Assembly: GCA_900548975.1 (NCBI GenBank)
Contig: URMS01000023.1
Coordinates: 1 to 40,875 of the forward strand
DNA length: 40,875 nucleotides
From: an uncultured Porphyromonadaceae bacterium
GTDB lineage: Bacteria; Bacteroidota; Bacteroidia; Bacteroidales; Muribaculaceae
Direction of reading: 5' to 3'
Under the pieces are notes generated by a model. It searched no databases and was not told the origin of the DNA. It saw only the letters and a program-made list of their open reading frames with translations. Numbering within the stretch: position 1 is the first letter of the stretch; each line of letters starts with the position of its first letter. The position numbers and the translations under genes are program-made. Of the stretch, positions 31,022 to 40,229 are shown piece by piece.

Positions 31022-31990
31022 ATGGACTGGACCATAAAAAACATAAACATATCTAAACTTCTTGGTCGCCACGAAATCTCCTGGGAACTGTCGCCGACAG
31101 TTAATATTCTCGGAGGCCCTAACGGCAGTGGCAAATCTACAATACTTCGTGCTATCTACGCTGCTCTTGCAGAAAAAACAACACTAAGCGAGGAAATTGC
31201 GTGCCGGTTCGATTACATCCAGATTCTATTCAAAAACGGGAATACAGAATTTTTAAACCGGGCATATGATCCGTCGGCAAAAGATACGGCCAAAGAAGAA
31301 GATAAATCCCGGAAAATGAAAGACTGGGAAGGCAAAGGCTTCAAAATGGTCAAAATACGTCTTCAAGACCTTGATATCCCTGCAAGACCGGAGAATTTCA
31401 GAGCCATCTACATCAACTCGGCCGATCAGATCGCGTCCAATGCCAGTCTTTTCATCCAGGATTCATCGCTGCAGGACAAAGGCAATCTCACCTATCTCGA
31501 TCTGCTTATCGAGCGGGAACTCAACCGATATAACCAGCTATTTACACAGCATACTCAAAAAGTATTCCAGACGCCTGAAGATTTTCGTGCGCCTGTACTT
31601 TTCCGCCTGAAAGAACTGTTCGATAAATTTGCCGGTTCGCTCCGGCATTTCATGCCCGACTATAAGATAGCCGACATGTCTTCGCTGAAATTCGAGCGCG
31701 ACGACCGGGAGGATGGTTTCGAACATCCTTTTTCATTCACTTGTCTGTCGACCGGCGAAAAGCAGCTTGTATATCTGCTCCTTACCGTTACCAACACTCT
31801 CGAATCACCGACGCTGCTTCTGCTCGACGAAGCCGATCTGGGCATGCATATCGACTGGAAAAAGATACTGCTGCGGGAACTCCGCGCCATCAATCCCAAC
31901 ATGCAGATCATAGCTGCCACACACTCCCCGAGCCTGATCGAAGGCTGGTACAGCAACGTCAGGGAAATCAAAGAACTCTACAAGGATTAA
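31022..31990 (+). CDS. ABC-type ATPase of a two-gene PARIS-like defence system (AriA-like)
   Basis: A 322-residue ABC/AAA_21-type ATPase. Walker A is GGPNGSGKST (31-40), the signature loop is CLSTGEKQLV (241-250), Walker B with catalytic Glu is LLLLDEADLG (265-274) and the H-loop is ATHSP (299-303), so it should hydrolyse ATP. Between Walker A and the signature lies a helical insert (about 60-235). There is no membrane part, so it is not a transporter. It is followed by a DUF4435 gene, the pairing that defines PARIS (AriA ATPase, AriB TOPRIM-like effector), which shuts down cells on sensing phage anti-restriction proteins; that assignment is inferred from domains. It is A+T-richer than its neighbours. 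Confidence 0.78.
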   Translation: MDWTIKNINISKLLGRHEISWELSPTVNILGGPNGSGKSTILRAIYAALAEKTTLSEEIACRFDYIQILFKNGNTEFLNRAYDPSAKDTAKEEDKSRKMKDWEGKGFKMVKIRLQDLDIPARPENFRAIYINSADQIASNASLFIQDSSLQDKGNLTYLDLLIERELNRYNQLFTQHTQKVFQTPEDFRAPVLFRLKELFDKFAGSLRHFMPDYKIADMSSLKFERDDREDGFEHPFSFTCLSTGEKQLVYLLLTVTNTLESPTLLLLDEADLGMHIDWKKILLRELRAINPNMQIIAATHSPSLIEGWYSNVREIKELYKD

Positions 31991-32327
31991 GAGGTTGTTT
32001 AATAACATATGTGAATACACAGGTTGGTGTATTTTTGCTTAAATTGCACATTGTGAAGAGGGAGCATAGCGGTTGCTATGTGACCGATGAGCAATGGGCA
32101 AGTTAACAAAAAGACACCAAGACTGTACTAATGTTAAAAGACGGCCTCAATCAGACAGACCCAACAAACCCCATTATTATGAAAACAAAGGCTCCGCCTC
32201 CAAAAATTCAGAGTGTCTTTATATCTTCGTTTCAGTCACATAGCCACCGCTATGCTCCTTCAACTCAGTTATAAATCCATCTCTGACTTTTTGGCCTGTG
32301 AATTCACATATGTTATTAAACAACCTC
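31991..32327. mobile_element. 337-bp MITE (family A) between the two defence genes
   Basis: Terminal inverted repeats of 26 bp are perfect: GAGGTTGTTTAATAACATAT at the left and its inverse at the right. TAA flanks both ends (31988-31990 and 32328-32330), a 3-bp T-N-A duplication whose left copy is the ATPase stop codon. Nested arms (GGAGCATAGCGGTTGCTATG near 32062 and its near-inverse near 32240) each contain the palindrome CATAGC-N4-GCTATG. There is no coding region. A TATTTTTG at 32030-32037 points towards the next gene but lacks a well-spaced -33. GAG/CTC ends and T-N-A suggest mobilisation by an IS5-family, IS1031-type transposase (inference). Confidence 0.88.
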
Positions 32328-32342
32328 TAAAAGCGCCCCAAC

Positions 32343-33368
32343 ATGTCCTCTTCCCTGCTTTCCAATTCCAACAGCCAGCAGCAATATCAGGCAAACATCC
32401 TCACCAACAGGCCGAATCTTGTCAAGGTGCTTGTCGAGGACGAAGAAGACGTCGTTGTATGGCATAAAATCCTGAAAAAGTGGCGTCCCGACAAAACATT
32501 CGAAATCACGCCCTACTTCCACGACGCATCGGTTGCCGACTCCAAAGGCAAAAGCCACATATTGAAGATGGGTCCTAACTTCGGACCTTACTTCATAGGC
32601 TGTGTCGACAGCGACTACGATTATCTGCTCGAACTTCATACCGCCGACGGACTCACCATGCGGTCCAATCCCTATATCCTCCAGACATTCGGATATGCCA
32701 TCGAAAATCTTGCATGTCAGCCCTACGGACTCTCCGACACACTTTTCGAATGCCTGGCGCACTGCAGTCCTATGCAAAGAGATGCCGACGCCCACTACTC
32801 CGCATTCATAACCGAAGTGTCAAAAATACTATATCCGGTACTGATATGGCATCTTGTATTGAAAAAAGAAAACCGTCCGGCACCGAACTGGGATGAAGTT
32901 ATCGGCAACGACCATTACCGGCCTATCTTAGCGGACCACTCTATGCCACTGCCTCAGAGAAGGGCGGCAGTGCTTCAGAAACTCGCTGCAGTGGCAGCGG
33001 CTGCCGAAACTTTATACGCCGCGGCACATCCCGACCTCGCCGTCGTTAAAACTGCTCTCGAAGCCGATATAAAGCGGGACTATGCCCTCGCGGAAGACAA
33101 CGCCTACATGTATGTGCGCGGACACGACCTCTACGACTTTCTGCTTTTCACTTTTTTCGACCCGCTCTATAAAGCAATACGCGAAGAACACATAAGCACA
33201 ATCCGCACCGCCCTCCCCGCACCGGAAATAGAAAGCGCCATAGAGCATTACAGAATGGTTGTCACAAAATTCATCCCAAAGCATATCCACTCCTGCGCTT
33301 TCCTCGCCGACACCGCCAACCATATCACCACGCGACTCGGACATTCAGTCTCCGCACTGCCTTTTTAA
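32343..33368 (+). CDS. DUF4435 / TOPRIM-like effector of a PARIS-like system (AriB-like)
   Basis: A 341-residue protein matching DUF4435. The TOPRIM-like acidic residues are Glu32 in KVLVEDEEDVVVW and the Asp triad 89-91-93 in GCVDSDYDYLL; the further family mark GYAIENLACQP is at 117-127. A helical C-terminal region (about 150-335) has no named domain. In PARIS, AriB is held by AriA and released as a tRNA-cutting nuclease on infection (established for studied systems; not shown here). Without the MITE its start would lie about 12 nt after the ATPase stop, so the genes were once tightly coupled; now 352 nt separate them. Confidence 0.78.
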   Translation: MSSSLLSNSNSQQQYQANILTNRPNLVKVLVEDEEDVVVWHKILKKWRPDKTFEITPYFHDASVADSKGKSHILKMGPNFGPYFIGCVDSDYDYLLELHTADGLTMRSNPYILQTFGYAIENLACQPYGLSDTLFECLAHCSPMQRDADAHYSAFITEVSKILYPVLIWHLVLKKENRPAPNWDEVIGNDHYRPILADHSMPLPQRRAAVLQKLAAVAAAAETLYAAAHPDLAVVKTALEADIKRDYALAEDNAYMYVRGHDLYDFLLFTFFDPLYKAIREEHISTIRTALPAPEIESAIEHYRMVVTKFIPKHIHSCAFLADTANHITTRLGHSVSALPF

Positions 33369-33417
33369 CCACTGATATTTTTTTGCGGCGGGGCGCGGTT
33401 GCTATCATTATTTTGTG

Positions 33418-33425
33418 TATTTTTG
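33418..33425 (+). promoter_or_regulatory. -7 box before dnaX
   Basis: TATTTTTG matches TAnnTTTG, 38 nt before the ATG. The nearest -33-like TTG (33399-33401) has only a 16-nt spacer, so the promoter is uncertain. Confidence 0.4.
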
Positions 33426-33463
33426 CAAACGGGCGCGGCCGATGCCGTGCTCTGCACTAAGAC

Positions 33464-35269
33464 ATGGAACAATACATCGTATCGGCACGAAAATACCGCC
33501 CGGCCACTTTCGGCAGCGTGGTGGGACAGCAGGCGCTGACGATGACGCTCAAAAACGCCATCGCCACCGACCGTCTCGCCCACGCATACCTGTTCTGTGG
33601 CTCGCGTGGCGTCGGCAAGACGTCGTGTGCGCGTATTTTCGCCAAAACAATCAACTGCACCAACCGCACCCCCGACGGCGAGGCCTGCAACGAGTGCGAT
33701 TCCTGTCGGCAGTTCAACGAAAACCGTTCGCTCAACATAATAGAGCTCGACGCCGCCTCCAACAACGGTGTCGACGACATCCGCAGCCTCATCGAGCAGG
33801 TGATGGTACCGCCGGCAATAGGCCGCTACCGCGTGTTCATCATCGACGAGGTGCACATGCTCACCCAGCAGGCCTTCAATGCTTTCCTCAAAACCCTCGA
33901 GGAACCGCCGTCGTATGTGGTCTTCATCCTCGCCACGACAGAGAAACACAAGATAATACCTACCATCCTGTCGCGATGCCAGATCTACGATTTCAACCGC
34001 ATAGGCATCTCCGACATGGTGGCCCACATGCAGCATGTGGCCATGCAGGAAGGTATCGAGGCCGACCCGGCAGCCCTCAACATCATAGCACAGAAAGCCG
34101 ACGGCGCCATGCGCGACGCCCTGTCGATCTTCGACCAGGTGGCAGCCTCGGGATGCGGCAAGGTGACATATCAGGCCACGGTCGACAACCTCAACGTGCT
34201 CGACAACAGCTACTACGGCCGCCTCGTCGACGCCTTCGTGAAGCAGGACGTCCCCGCAGCGCTCCTCATCTACAAGGAGATACGCTCCAAGGGCTTCGAC
34301 TCGCAGTTCTTCATCAACGGCCTCGGCCTCTATTTCCGCGACCTCATGGTGGCGTCCGACCCGTCGACACTGCAACTGGTGGAGGCGACCGACGAAATAC
34401 GCGCCGAAATGGCAGCCCGAGCCGCAAAGCTGCACCCGACGTTCATCTACCGGGCGATGGATCTGTGCAACGATGCCGATTTCAACTACAGGCAAGCTTC
34501 GAACAAACAATTCCTAATAGAGCTGACGCTCATCAAGCTCTGCCAACTACTCAGCCCCTCGCCCGATGAAAGCGGAAGTGACGGGGGGCAGCTGAAACCG
34601 CTCACCCCTCGCCCCGACGCCGCCCCAGCGCCACAGGCAGCACCACAATCAGCGCCACAGGCAGCCCCGGTACAGCCGTCGGCGCCGGTGACGCCACCCT
34701 ATCAGCAGCCCGTACAGGCCGCCCCGGCCATGCCGGCCGCTCCCCGCACAGCACCTGTGCGCTCCACCGAGCCTCAGCACACCGCGCCGCGCACATCGCG
34801 CGCCGGCGGCACATACCGCATGGGCGCCTTCTCGCTCGGAGCACGTGCCGCAGAGCCGGCCGCAGCGCCCGCTCCGGAGCAGCCTCAGGCCCCCGCGCAG
34901 CTGCGCACGTCGCCCTACTCCGACGCCGACATGGAGTCGGCATGGCGCAAATGCATAGACCGCTACGCTTCCGAGCCTGTAATAGCCAGCACCATGGGCG
35001 CCATAACGCCCGAGCGCACTGCCGGCGACCGTTTCCGCATCACCGTCACCAGTTCCATACAGGCCGATATCCTCGGCAAGGAACTGCCCGCCCTCGAGGC
35101 CGCTCTGCACGACATTCTGGCTAACGATGCCGTCGCTCTCGCCATTGAGGTGAGCAAGGAAGACCTGCCGAGTTCGCTGTGGACCGACGAGCAGGTGATG
35201 CAGTCGGTGCTCGAGCGCCATCCTCGCGTGGCCGATTTCATTGCAAAATACAAATTACGTCTGATGTAA
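33464..35269 (+). CDS. dnaX: DNA polymerase III subunit gamma/tau
   Basis: A 601-residue clamp-loader ATPase. Walker A is CGSRGVGKTSCAR (about 45-57), the zinc module has four Cys in NCTNRTPDGEACNECDSC, Walker B is FIIDEVHML, and the SRC motif is LSRCQIYDF. AAA+ domains I-II and a helical collar III reach about residue 365. A long Ala/Pro/Gln-rich linker (about 375-480) leads to a folded C-terminal domain (about 485-600; ESAWRKCIDRYASE), the tau-like part. No A/T slippery run suggesting a programmed frameshift was noticed. The stop shares a base with proB (TAATG). Confidence 0.95.
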   Translation: MEQYIVSARKYRPATFGSVVGQQALTMTLKNAIATDRLAHAYLFCGSRGVGKTSCARIFAKTINCTNRTPDGEACNECDSCRQFNENRSLNIIELDAASNNGVDDIRSLIEQVMVPPAIGRYRVFIIDEVHMLTQQAFNAFLKTLEEPPSYVVFILATTEKHKIIPTILSRCQIYDFNRIGISDMVAHMQHVAMQEGIEADPAALNIIAQKADGAMRDALSIFDQVAASGCGKVTYQATVDNLNVLDNSYYGRLVDAFVKQDVPAALLIYKEIRSKGFDSQFFINGLGLYFRDLMVASDPSTLQLVEATDEIRAEMAARAAKLHPTFIYRAMDLCNDADFNYRQASNKQFLIELTLIKLCQLLSPSPDESGSDGGQLKPLTPRPDAAPAPQAAPQSAPQAAPVQPSAPVTPPYQQPVQAAPAMPAAPRTAPVRSTEPQHTAPRTSRAGGTYRMGAFSLGARAAEPAAAPAPEQPQAPAQLRTSPYSDADMESAWRKCIDRYASEPVIASTMGAITPERTAGDRFRITVTSSIQADILGKELPALEAALHDILANDAVALAIEVSKEDLPSSLWTDEQVMQSVLERHPRVADFIAKYKLRLM

Positions 35270-36348
35270 TGGAAAACCGTATCGTTGTCAAAATAGGCAG
35301 CAATGTGCTCACACGTCCCGACGGACTCCTCGACGTCACCCGCCTCAGTGCCCTGGTCGACCAGCTGGCCGAGCTCCGCAAGAGCGGCATCGAGGTCATT
35401 GTGGTATCGTCGGGTGCCGTTGCCGCAGGCCGCGGCGAGCTGTGCCGCCTCGATGGCCTCGGGCGACTCGACCCGGTATCGTCGCGACAGCTGTTCAGCG
35501 CCGTCGGACAGGCCAAACTCATCAACCGCTACTACGATCTGTTCCGCGAACACGGCATACACTGCGGCCAGGTCCTGGCCACGAAGGAGAACTTCGACCG
35601 GCGCCTGCACTACCTCAACCAGAAAAACTGCATGGAGACCATGCTCAGCCACGGCGTCATTCCCATCGTCAACGAAAACGACACCGTGTCGGTGACCGAA
35701 CTCATGTTCACCGACAACGACGAGCTATCGGGCCTCATCGCCGCCATGATGGATGCCTCGCGCCTCATCATACTCAGCAACATCGACGGCATGTATACGG
35801 GCGACCCCTCCGACCCCGCCTCGACGCTGATAGCCCGCATAGCCCTCGACGACGATCCGACATCTTTCGTGGCCGCGTCCAAGTCGAGCCACGGGCGCGG
35901 AGGCATGGCGTCGAAATGCCGCATAGCGCGTCTTGTAGCCGCCGACGGTATCGAGGTAGTGATTGCCAACGGACGCCGCGACGGCATCCTCACAGCCCTG
36001 TGCAGCGGCGCCGATGTTCCCCATACCCTTTTCGAACCGGCACCACGCCCCGCATCGAGTCTGCGTAAATGGATAGCGCACAGCGGTTCCTTCGCCAAAG
36101 GCGCCCTGCGCGTCAATGCCGGCGCCGCCGAGGCACTTCTGCGCCAGCCGGGAGTGAGTTTGCTCGCCGTAGGAGTCGATGCTGTCGAAGGCGATTTCGA
36201 TGCCGACGACATAGTGAGCGTGGTCTCCGGCAAGGACGAAATCATAGGTTGGGGACGCGTGAGCGTGGATGCCCGCACAGCCGCCGCAATGCTTGGCAAA
36301 GCCGGCGGACGGCCACTCATCCACGCCGATTATATCTACATCAGTTGA
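35269..36348 (+). CDS. proB: Glutamate 5-kinase
   Basis: A 359-residue enzyme phosphorylating glutamate for proline synthesis. The amino-acid kinase domain (1-255) has VVKIGSNVLT, VVSSGAVAAG, PIVNENDTV and LSNIDGMYTGDP; a PUA domain follows (about 275-358; KGALRVNAGAAEALL). The length and PUA tail match ProB. The ATG at 35269 overlaps the dnaX stop by 1 nt; an in-frame start at 35179 would be inside dnaX. proA follows after 8 nt, so kinase and reductase, whose intermediate is unstable, are co-expressed. Confidence 0.95.
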   Translation: MENRIVVKIGSNVLTRPDGLLDVTRLSALVDQLAELRKSGIEVIVVSSGAVAAGRGELCRLDGLGRLDPVSSRQLFSAVGQAKLINRYYDLFREHGIHCGQVLATKENFDRRLHYLNQKNCMETMLSHGVIPIVNENDTVSVTELMFTDNDELSGLIAAMMDASRLIILSNIDGMYTGDPSDPASTLIARIALDDDPTSFVAASKSSHGRGGMASKCRIARLVAADGIEVVIANGRRDGILTALCSGADVPHTLFEPAPRPASSLRKWIAHSGSFAKGALRVNAGAAEALLRQPGVSLLAVGVDAVEGDFDADDIVSVVSGKDEIIGWGRVSVDARTAAAMLGKAGGRPLIHADYIYIS

Positions 36349-36356
36349 AAGAAAAA

Positions 36357-37583
36357 ATGTTTGAACAATCACGTATAGCGGCAAGAGAAATTGCCGCACT
36401 CGGCGCCGACCGTATCGACGCCATCCTTCACGCCGTCGCCGATGCCGTCGAGGCACGCGCCGCCGAACTTCTGAAAGCCAACGCCATCGACTGCGCCGCC
36501 CTCGACCCGACCGACGCCCGCTACGACCGACTGCTGCTCACACCGGAGCGGATAGCCGATATTGCCGCCGGCATACGGGCCGTAGCCGCCCTGCCCTCGC
36601 CCGTGGGCGTGGTACTCGAGAGCTCGCCCCGACCCAACGGCATGCTTATACGCAAGGTGTCGGTGCCCTTCGGTCTCATCGGCGTAATATTCGAAGCCCG
36701 GCCCAATGTGGCCTTCGATGTCTTCGCCCTATGCTTCAAGGCCGGCAGCGCATGTCTGCTCAAGGGCGGCCACGAAGCCGCCGCCACCAACGCCGTCGCC
36801 GCCGCCATAATGCGCGACGCTCTCGCAGCCGCCGGCGTCTCACCCGACGCCCTGGTGCTCCTCGGCGCGGGTCACGACGACGCCCTGGCCATGCTCCGCG
36901 CCCGCGGCGAAGTCGACCTGGTCATTCCCCGCGGCTCGCGTCGCCTCATCGACTGGGTGCGCGACAATGCCCTGGTACCGGTTATAGAGACCGGCGCCGG
37001 AGTATGCCACACCTACTTCCACTCTTCGGGCGACATCGCCACCGGACGCGACATCGTGTACAATGCCAAGACCCGGCGTCCGGGCGTGTGCAACGCCCTC
37101 GACTGCCTCGTGATCGACCGCGACCGTGTGGCCGACCTCCCTGCCATATGCTATCACATGGCCGACAAGCATGTCGAAATATATGCCGACGACGAGGCCT
37201 ACAAGGCCCTCGAAGGCGCATATCCCTATCTGCACCATGCCGACAACACCCACTTCGGCCACGAATGGCTCGACTACAAGCTGTCGGTGCGCACCGTAGG
37301 CGGCCTCGAAGAGGCCATAGCGTTTATCGGCGAAAATACATCGCACCACAGCGAGTGCATCGTGGCCGAAAACCGCGAAGCTACAGAGACATTCCTGCGC
37401 GATATCGACGCCGCATGCGTCTACGCCAACGTATCGACGGCATTCACCGACGGCGCTCAGTTCGGCTTCGGGGCCGAGATCGGCATATCCACCCAGAAAC
37501 TGCATGCCCGCGGCCCTATGGCTCTGCGCGAAATATGCACTTACAAATACCTTATAACCGGCGCCGGCCAGACACGTCAGTAA
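36357..37583 (+). CDS. proA: Glutamate-5-semialdehyde dehydrogenase
   Basis: A 408-residue NADPH-dependent reductase of gamma-glutamyl phosphate. It has the aldehyde-dehydrogenase-like fold: VPFGLIGVIFEARPNV near 100, KGGHEAAATN, VIPRGSRRLIDWV, VIETGAGVCHTY, and the catalytic Cys in RRPGVCNALDCLV. The C-terminus NVSTAFTDGAQFGFGAEIGIST (given in part) is a family hallmark. The start at 36357 is the first ATG after the proB stop. It shares a base with the following nuclease gene (TAATG). Confidence 0.96.
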   Translation: MFEQSRIAAREIAALGADRIDAILHAVADAVEARAAELLKANAIDCAALDPTDARYDRLLLTPERIADIAAGIRAVAALPSPVGVVLESSPRPNGMLIRKVSVPFGLIGVIFEARPNVAFDVFALCFKAGSACLLKGGHEAAATNAVAAAIMRDALAAAGVSPDALVLLGAGHDDALAMLRARGEVDLVIPRGSRRLIDWVRDNALVPVIETGAGVCHTYFHSSGDIATGRDIVYNAKTRRPGVCNALDCLVIDRDRVADLPAICYHMADKHVEIYADDEAYKALEGAYPYLHHADNTHFGHEWLDYKLSVRTVGGLEEAIAFIGENTSHHSECIVAENREATETFLRDIDAACVYANVSTAFTDGAQFGFGAEIGISTQKLHARGPMALREICTYKYLITGAGQTRQ

Positions 37584-39961
37584 TGAAAAACACATTTATC
37601 TTTATTGCGGCCATCTCGGCAGTTTTTCTGCCTGCGACGGCCGCCGAACCTGCCGGATACTACTCCGCCTGTGAAAACCTCGGAGGCCAGAACCTCCTCA
37701 AAGCCGTACACTCCGCCATATCGGACCACAACACCGTCAGCTACTCGGGACTGTGGGATCTCTACAAGACATCCGATGTCGATGCCGACGGCAAGATATG
37801 GGACATGTACTCAACCAAACGATGGAATCCCGGCCGCGAACAGTGCGGCACCTACTCCAAAATAGGCGACTGCTACAACCGCGAGCACTCGCTGCCGAAA
37901 AGCTGGTTCAACGACGCATCGCCCATGTACTCCGATGCGTTCCACATCTACCCCACCGACGGCAAGGTGAACGGACAGCGCTCCAACTACCCCTTCGGCG
38001 AATGCGCCAACGGTTCGCAGGTAGCATCGTCGGGAAGCGTGAAACCGCTCGGAAAACTCGGCGCGAGCACCTTCGACGGCTACAGCGGAACGGTCTTCGA
38101 ACCCGATGACCAGTACAAGGGCGACTTCGCCCGAAGCTATTTCTATATGGCCGCATGCTACAACGACCGCATATCCTCGTGGAAGTCCGACATGCTCGCC
38201 AAAAACAGCTACCCCGTCTTCTCGTCGTGGGCCTTGAAACTGCTGCTGAAATGGCACCGTCAGGACCCGGTGAGCGACAAGGAAATAAAGCGCAACGAAG
38301 CCGTATACAGCCGTCAGGGCAACCGCAATCCCTTCATCGACCATCCCGAAATGGTCGAATACATATGGGGCGACAAAAGCTCGGAACGCTGGTCGTCGGG
38401 GGCCGCAATCGCGACAGCCATCAACAGCCCCCTCGACGGAAGCACTATCGAAATGGGGCAGATGATGGTGGGCATGAGCGCCGTCAAAACTGTCACACTC
38501 AAGACCACCGCCGCCAGAGAGACGGTGCGTCTGTCGACCGATGCCGACATGTTCGTGGTATCGCCGACATCGGTATCGGCTGCAGCTGCAAATGCCGGCA
38601 CCACAGTCACACTCACATACACGCCTGTCCGCAAGGGATATAACCGTGCCATCCTGTACGTCACTGCCGGAACGACATCTGCCCTGGTCGATGTCGAGGG
38701 CACCGGTATCGACCGTCTGCCCGTCAACGGAGCCCTCGACATATCGTCCGACGCGTTCACCGCCACATGGGCCTATGTCGGCGACGACACCGACGGTGAC
38801 TACACTCTCGATGTACGGCAGGGCGGAGTATCGATCGACGGCTATCCGCGTGCCGTCGACGCCCGCGCAGGCGCATATACCGTCGACGGCCTCGATGCGT
38901 CCACAGCCTATACCTACACCGTGCGTTCGCGCAACTACAGCTCCGACGAAGTCGCTGTGGTCACAGCCGCGCCCATACCGTACATAGCATTCCTCTACGA
39001 GGGCACGCTTACCTTCGCCACCGCGCCGGGCGTTCCCTCCGAGGCCGAGGAAATAATAGTTGATATCGATAATATCGACACCGACTATACCGTAAGCGTG
39101 TCCGCACCCTTCGAAATATCGCTCGACAAAGCCGGGTGGACAACTTCGCTCACCCTCACCCCCGACGATACACGGCTCTACATGCGTCTCTACAGCGAGA
39201 CTGAGGGGTCGTTCCGCACATCGATCAGAGCCGTGTGCGGCGACTACACAAACGACGAATCGACTGTCGAAGGCATCGTGGCCGACGGCGCCGCTTTCCA
39301 CGAAGACTTCGAAGCCGAGGGGCTCGGCTCCTACGACCCGCAGACATATCTTGGCACTGCATGCCGATGGAATCTGTCGGATGCCGGATTCTGGTCGGAC
39401 AAAGCCAACACCGGCAAGCAGGCCCTTCGCGGCGGCAAGAGTGGCAAGGCTCTTATCGAAATGGACGAGGACCGCACCGCCGGCATAGGCACGGTATCGT
39501 TCTACGCCCATGTATGGAACAGCGACGCAGCGCCCGCATTCACCGTCGAGTACAGCACCGACGGCGGCGAGAAATGGACTGCCGCCGGCAACGTGACACT
39601 CGAGGGCACCGCCTACCGGCAGTACAGCGTGGCAGTGAATGTCGCCGGCACCGTGCGCATGCGTCTGCGGCAGACCGAGGGCAAACGCTTCCTCCTCGAC
39701 GATATCGAGATGAACGGCTACACCGGCGGACTCGCCAACCCGGGCGATCCCCACTACAGCTGGGACGCCTTTGCTCGCAACGGTGAGCTCATGATAGAAA
39801 TAAAGAATGCCAATGGTCTCGATGTAAACGTTTACGACCTCGACGGCACCACCATCTACACCGGTCACCTCATGCAGGGCGTCCACATCATCCCCGCCAC
39901 CGCCCGCTTCATCATCGTAGCCGCCGGCGCCACAGCCCGCACCGTCCTCCTGCAAAGATAA
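37583..39961 (+). CDS. Secreted endonuclease I family protein, large multidomain
   Basis: A 792-residue exported nuclease. Residues 1-21 form a signal peptide (MKNTFIFIAAISAVFLPATAA). The endonuclease I domain (about 35-265) carries CYNREHSLPKSWF with the catalytic His, AFHIYPTDGKVNGQRSNYP, GDFARSYFYMAACYNDR and RNPFIDHPEMVEYIWG. Next are Ig-like/fibronectin-like beta modules (about 285-560), then a jelly-roll-like module (about 580-715), and a 70-residue end (MIEIKNANGLDVNVYDLDGT) resembling type IX secretion C-terminal signals. A likely role is degrading extracellular DNA or RNA for nutrients. It overlaps proA by 1 nt. In-frame sequence before 37583 belongs to proA in another frame. Confidence 0.88.
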   Translation: MKNTFIFIAAISAVFLPATAAEPAGYYSACENLGGQNLLKAVHSAISDHNTVSYSGLWDLYKTSDVDADGKIWDMYSTKRWNPGREQCGTYSKIGDCYNREHSLPKSWFNDASPMYSDAFHIYPTDGKVNGQRSNYPFGECANGSQVASSGSVKPLGKLGASTFDGYSGTVFEPDDQYKGDFARSYFYMAACYNDRISSWKSDMLAKNSYPVFSSWALKLLLKWHRQDPVSDKEIKRNEAVYSRQGNRNPFIDHPEMVEYIWGDKSSERWSSGAAIATAINSPLDGSTIEMGQMMVGMSAVKTVTLKTTAARETVRLSTDADMFVVSPTSVSAAAANAGTTVTLTYTPVRKGYNRAILYVTAGTTSALVDVEGTGIDRLPVNGALDISSDAFTATWAYVGDDTDGDYTLDVRQGGVSIDGYPRAVDARAGAYTVDGLDASTAYTYTVRSRNYSSDEVAVVTAAPIPYIAFLYEGTLTFATAPGVPSEAEEIIVDIDNIDTDYTVSVSAPFEISLDKAGWTTSLTLTPDDTRLYMRLYSETEGSFRTSIRAVCGDYTNDESTVEGIVADGAAFHEDFEAEGLGSYDPQTYLGTACRWNLSDAGFWSDKANTGKQALRGGKSGKALIEMDEDRTAGIGTVSFYAHVWNSDAAPAFTVEYSTDGGEKWTAAGNVTLEGTAYRQYSVAVNVAGTVRMRLRQTEGKRFLLDDIEMNGYTGGLANPGDPHYSWDAFARNGELMIEIKNANGLDVNVYDLDGTTIYTGHLMQGVHIIPATARFIIVAAGATARTVLLQR

Positions 39962-39981
39962 CAACAACCCCACCAACACCC

Positions 39982-40020
39982 ACATGGCCCCGCCGGCACC
40001 CACTACCGGCAGGGCCATGT
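39982..40020 (+). terminator. Terminator of the dnaX-proBA-nuclease operon
   Basis: ACATGGCCC-c-GCCGG (39982-39996) pairs with CCGGC-a-GGGCCATGT (40006-40020), 14 pairs and one mismatch with a 9-nt loop, then TTTCATTTT. Confidence 0.85.
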
Positions 40021-40070
40021 TTTCATTTTATAAAATAAGCAAACCCCACAACGTGATTGCGGAAGGGGGG

Positions 40071-40176
40071 AGACCCGCGGTGAGCGGGTCTGGGGACAAT
40101 AGCGCAGGGTGGAGCGAAGAGAGACCCTGCGATTCGGTGTCCCCCCAAAAAAAAGGAAAACCCGTGTGAGCGGGTT
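40071..40176. repeat. REP-like hairpin cluster, left side of the transposase unit
   Basis: Three palindromes in a row: AGACCCGC-N5-GCGGGTCT (40071-40091), CGCAGGGT-N13-ACCCTGCG (40103-40131) nested in GGGGAC/GTCCCC (40092-40144), and AACCCG-N6-CGGGTT (40159-40176). The 38 bases 40094-40131 are the inverse of 40826-40863 with one mismatch. The rest of the gap 39962-40229 holds the upstream terminator and no visible gene. Confidence 0.82.
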
Positions 40177-40229
40177 GCGAGACAAATTCGTCTGCCATTG
40201 TCAAAGATTTACTCAATGAAATTACGCTG

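Noticed and set aside
33464..35269. Programmed frameshift in dnaX producing gamma
   Set aside because: No convincing A-rich or T-rich slippery heptamer with a following hairpin was noticed.
36731..37582. A very long reading frame running through proA in another frame into the nuclease gene
   Set aside because: The part before 37583 overlaps clearly homologous proA and has a biased, Arg-rich composition; the ATG at 37583 gives a good signal peptide and overlaps the proA stop.
37811..40018. 735-residue minus-strand frame opposite the nuclease gene
   Set aside because: It is antisense to a gene with a signal peptide and intact catalytic motifs, has no family features, and runs through the terminator.
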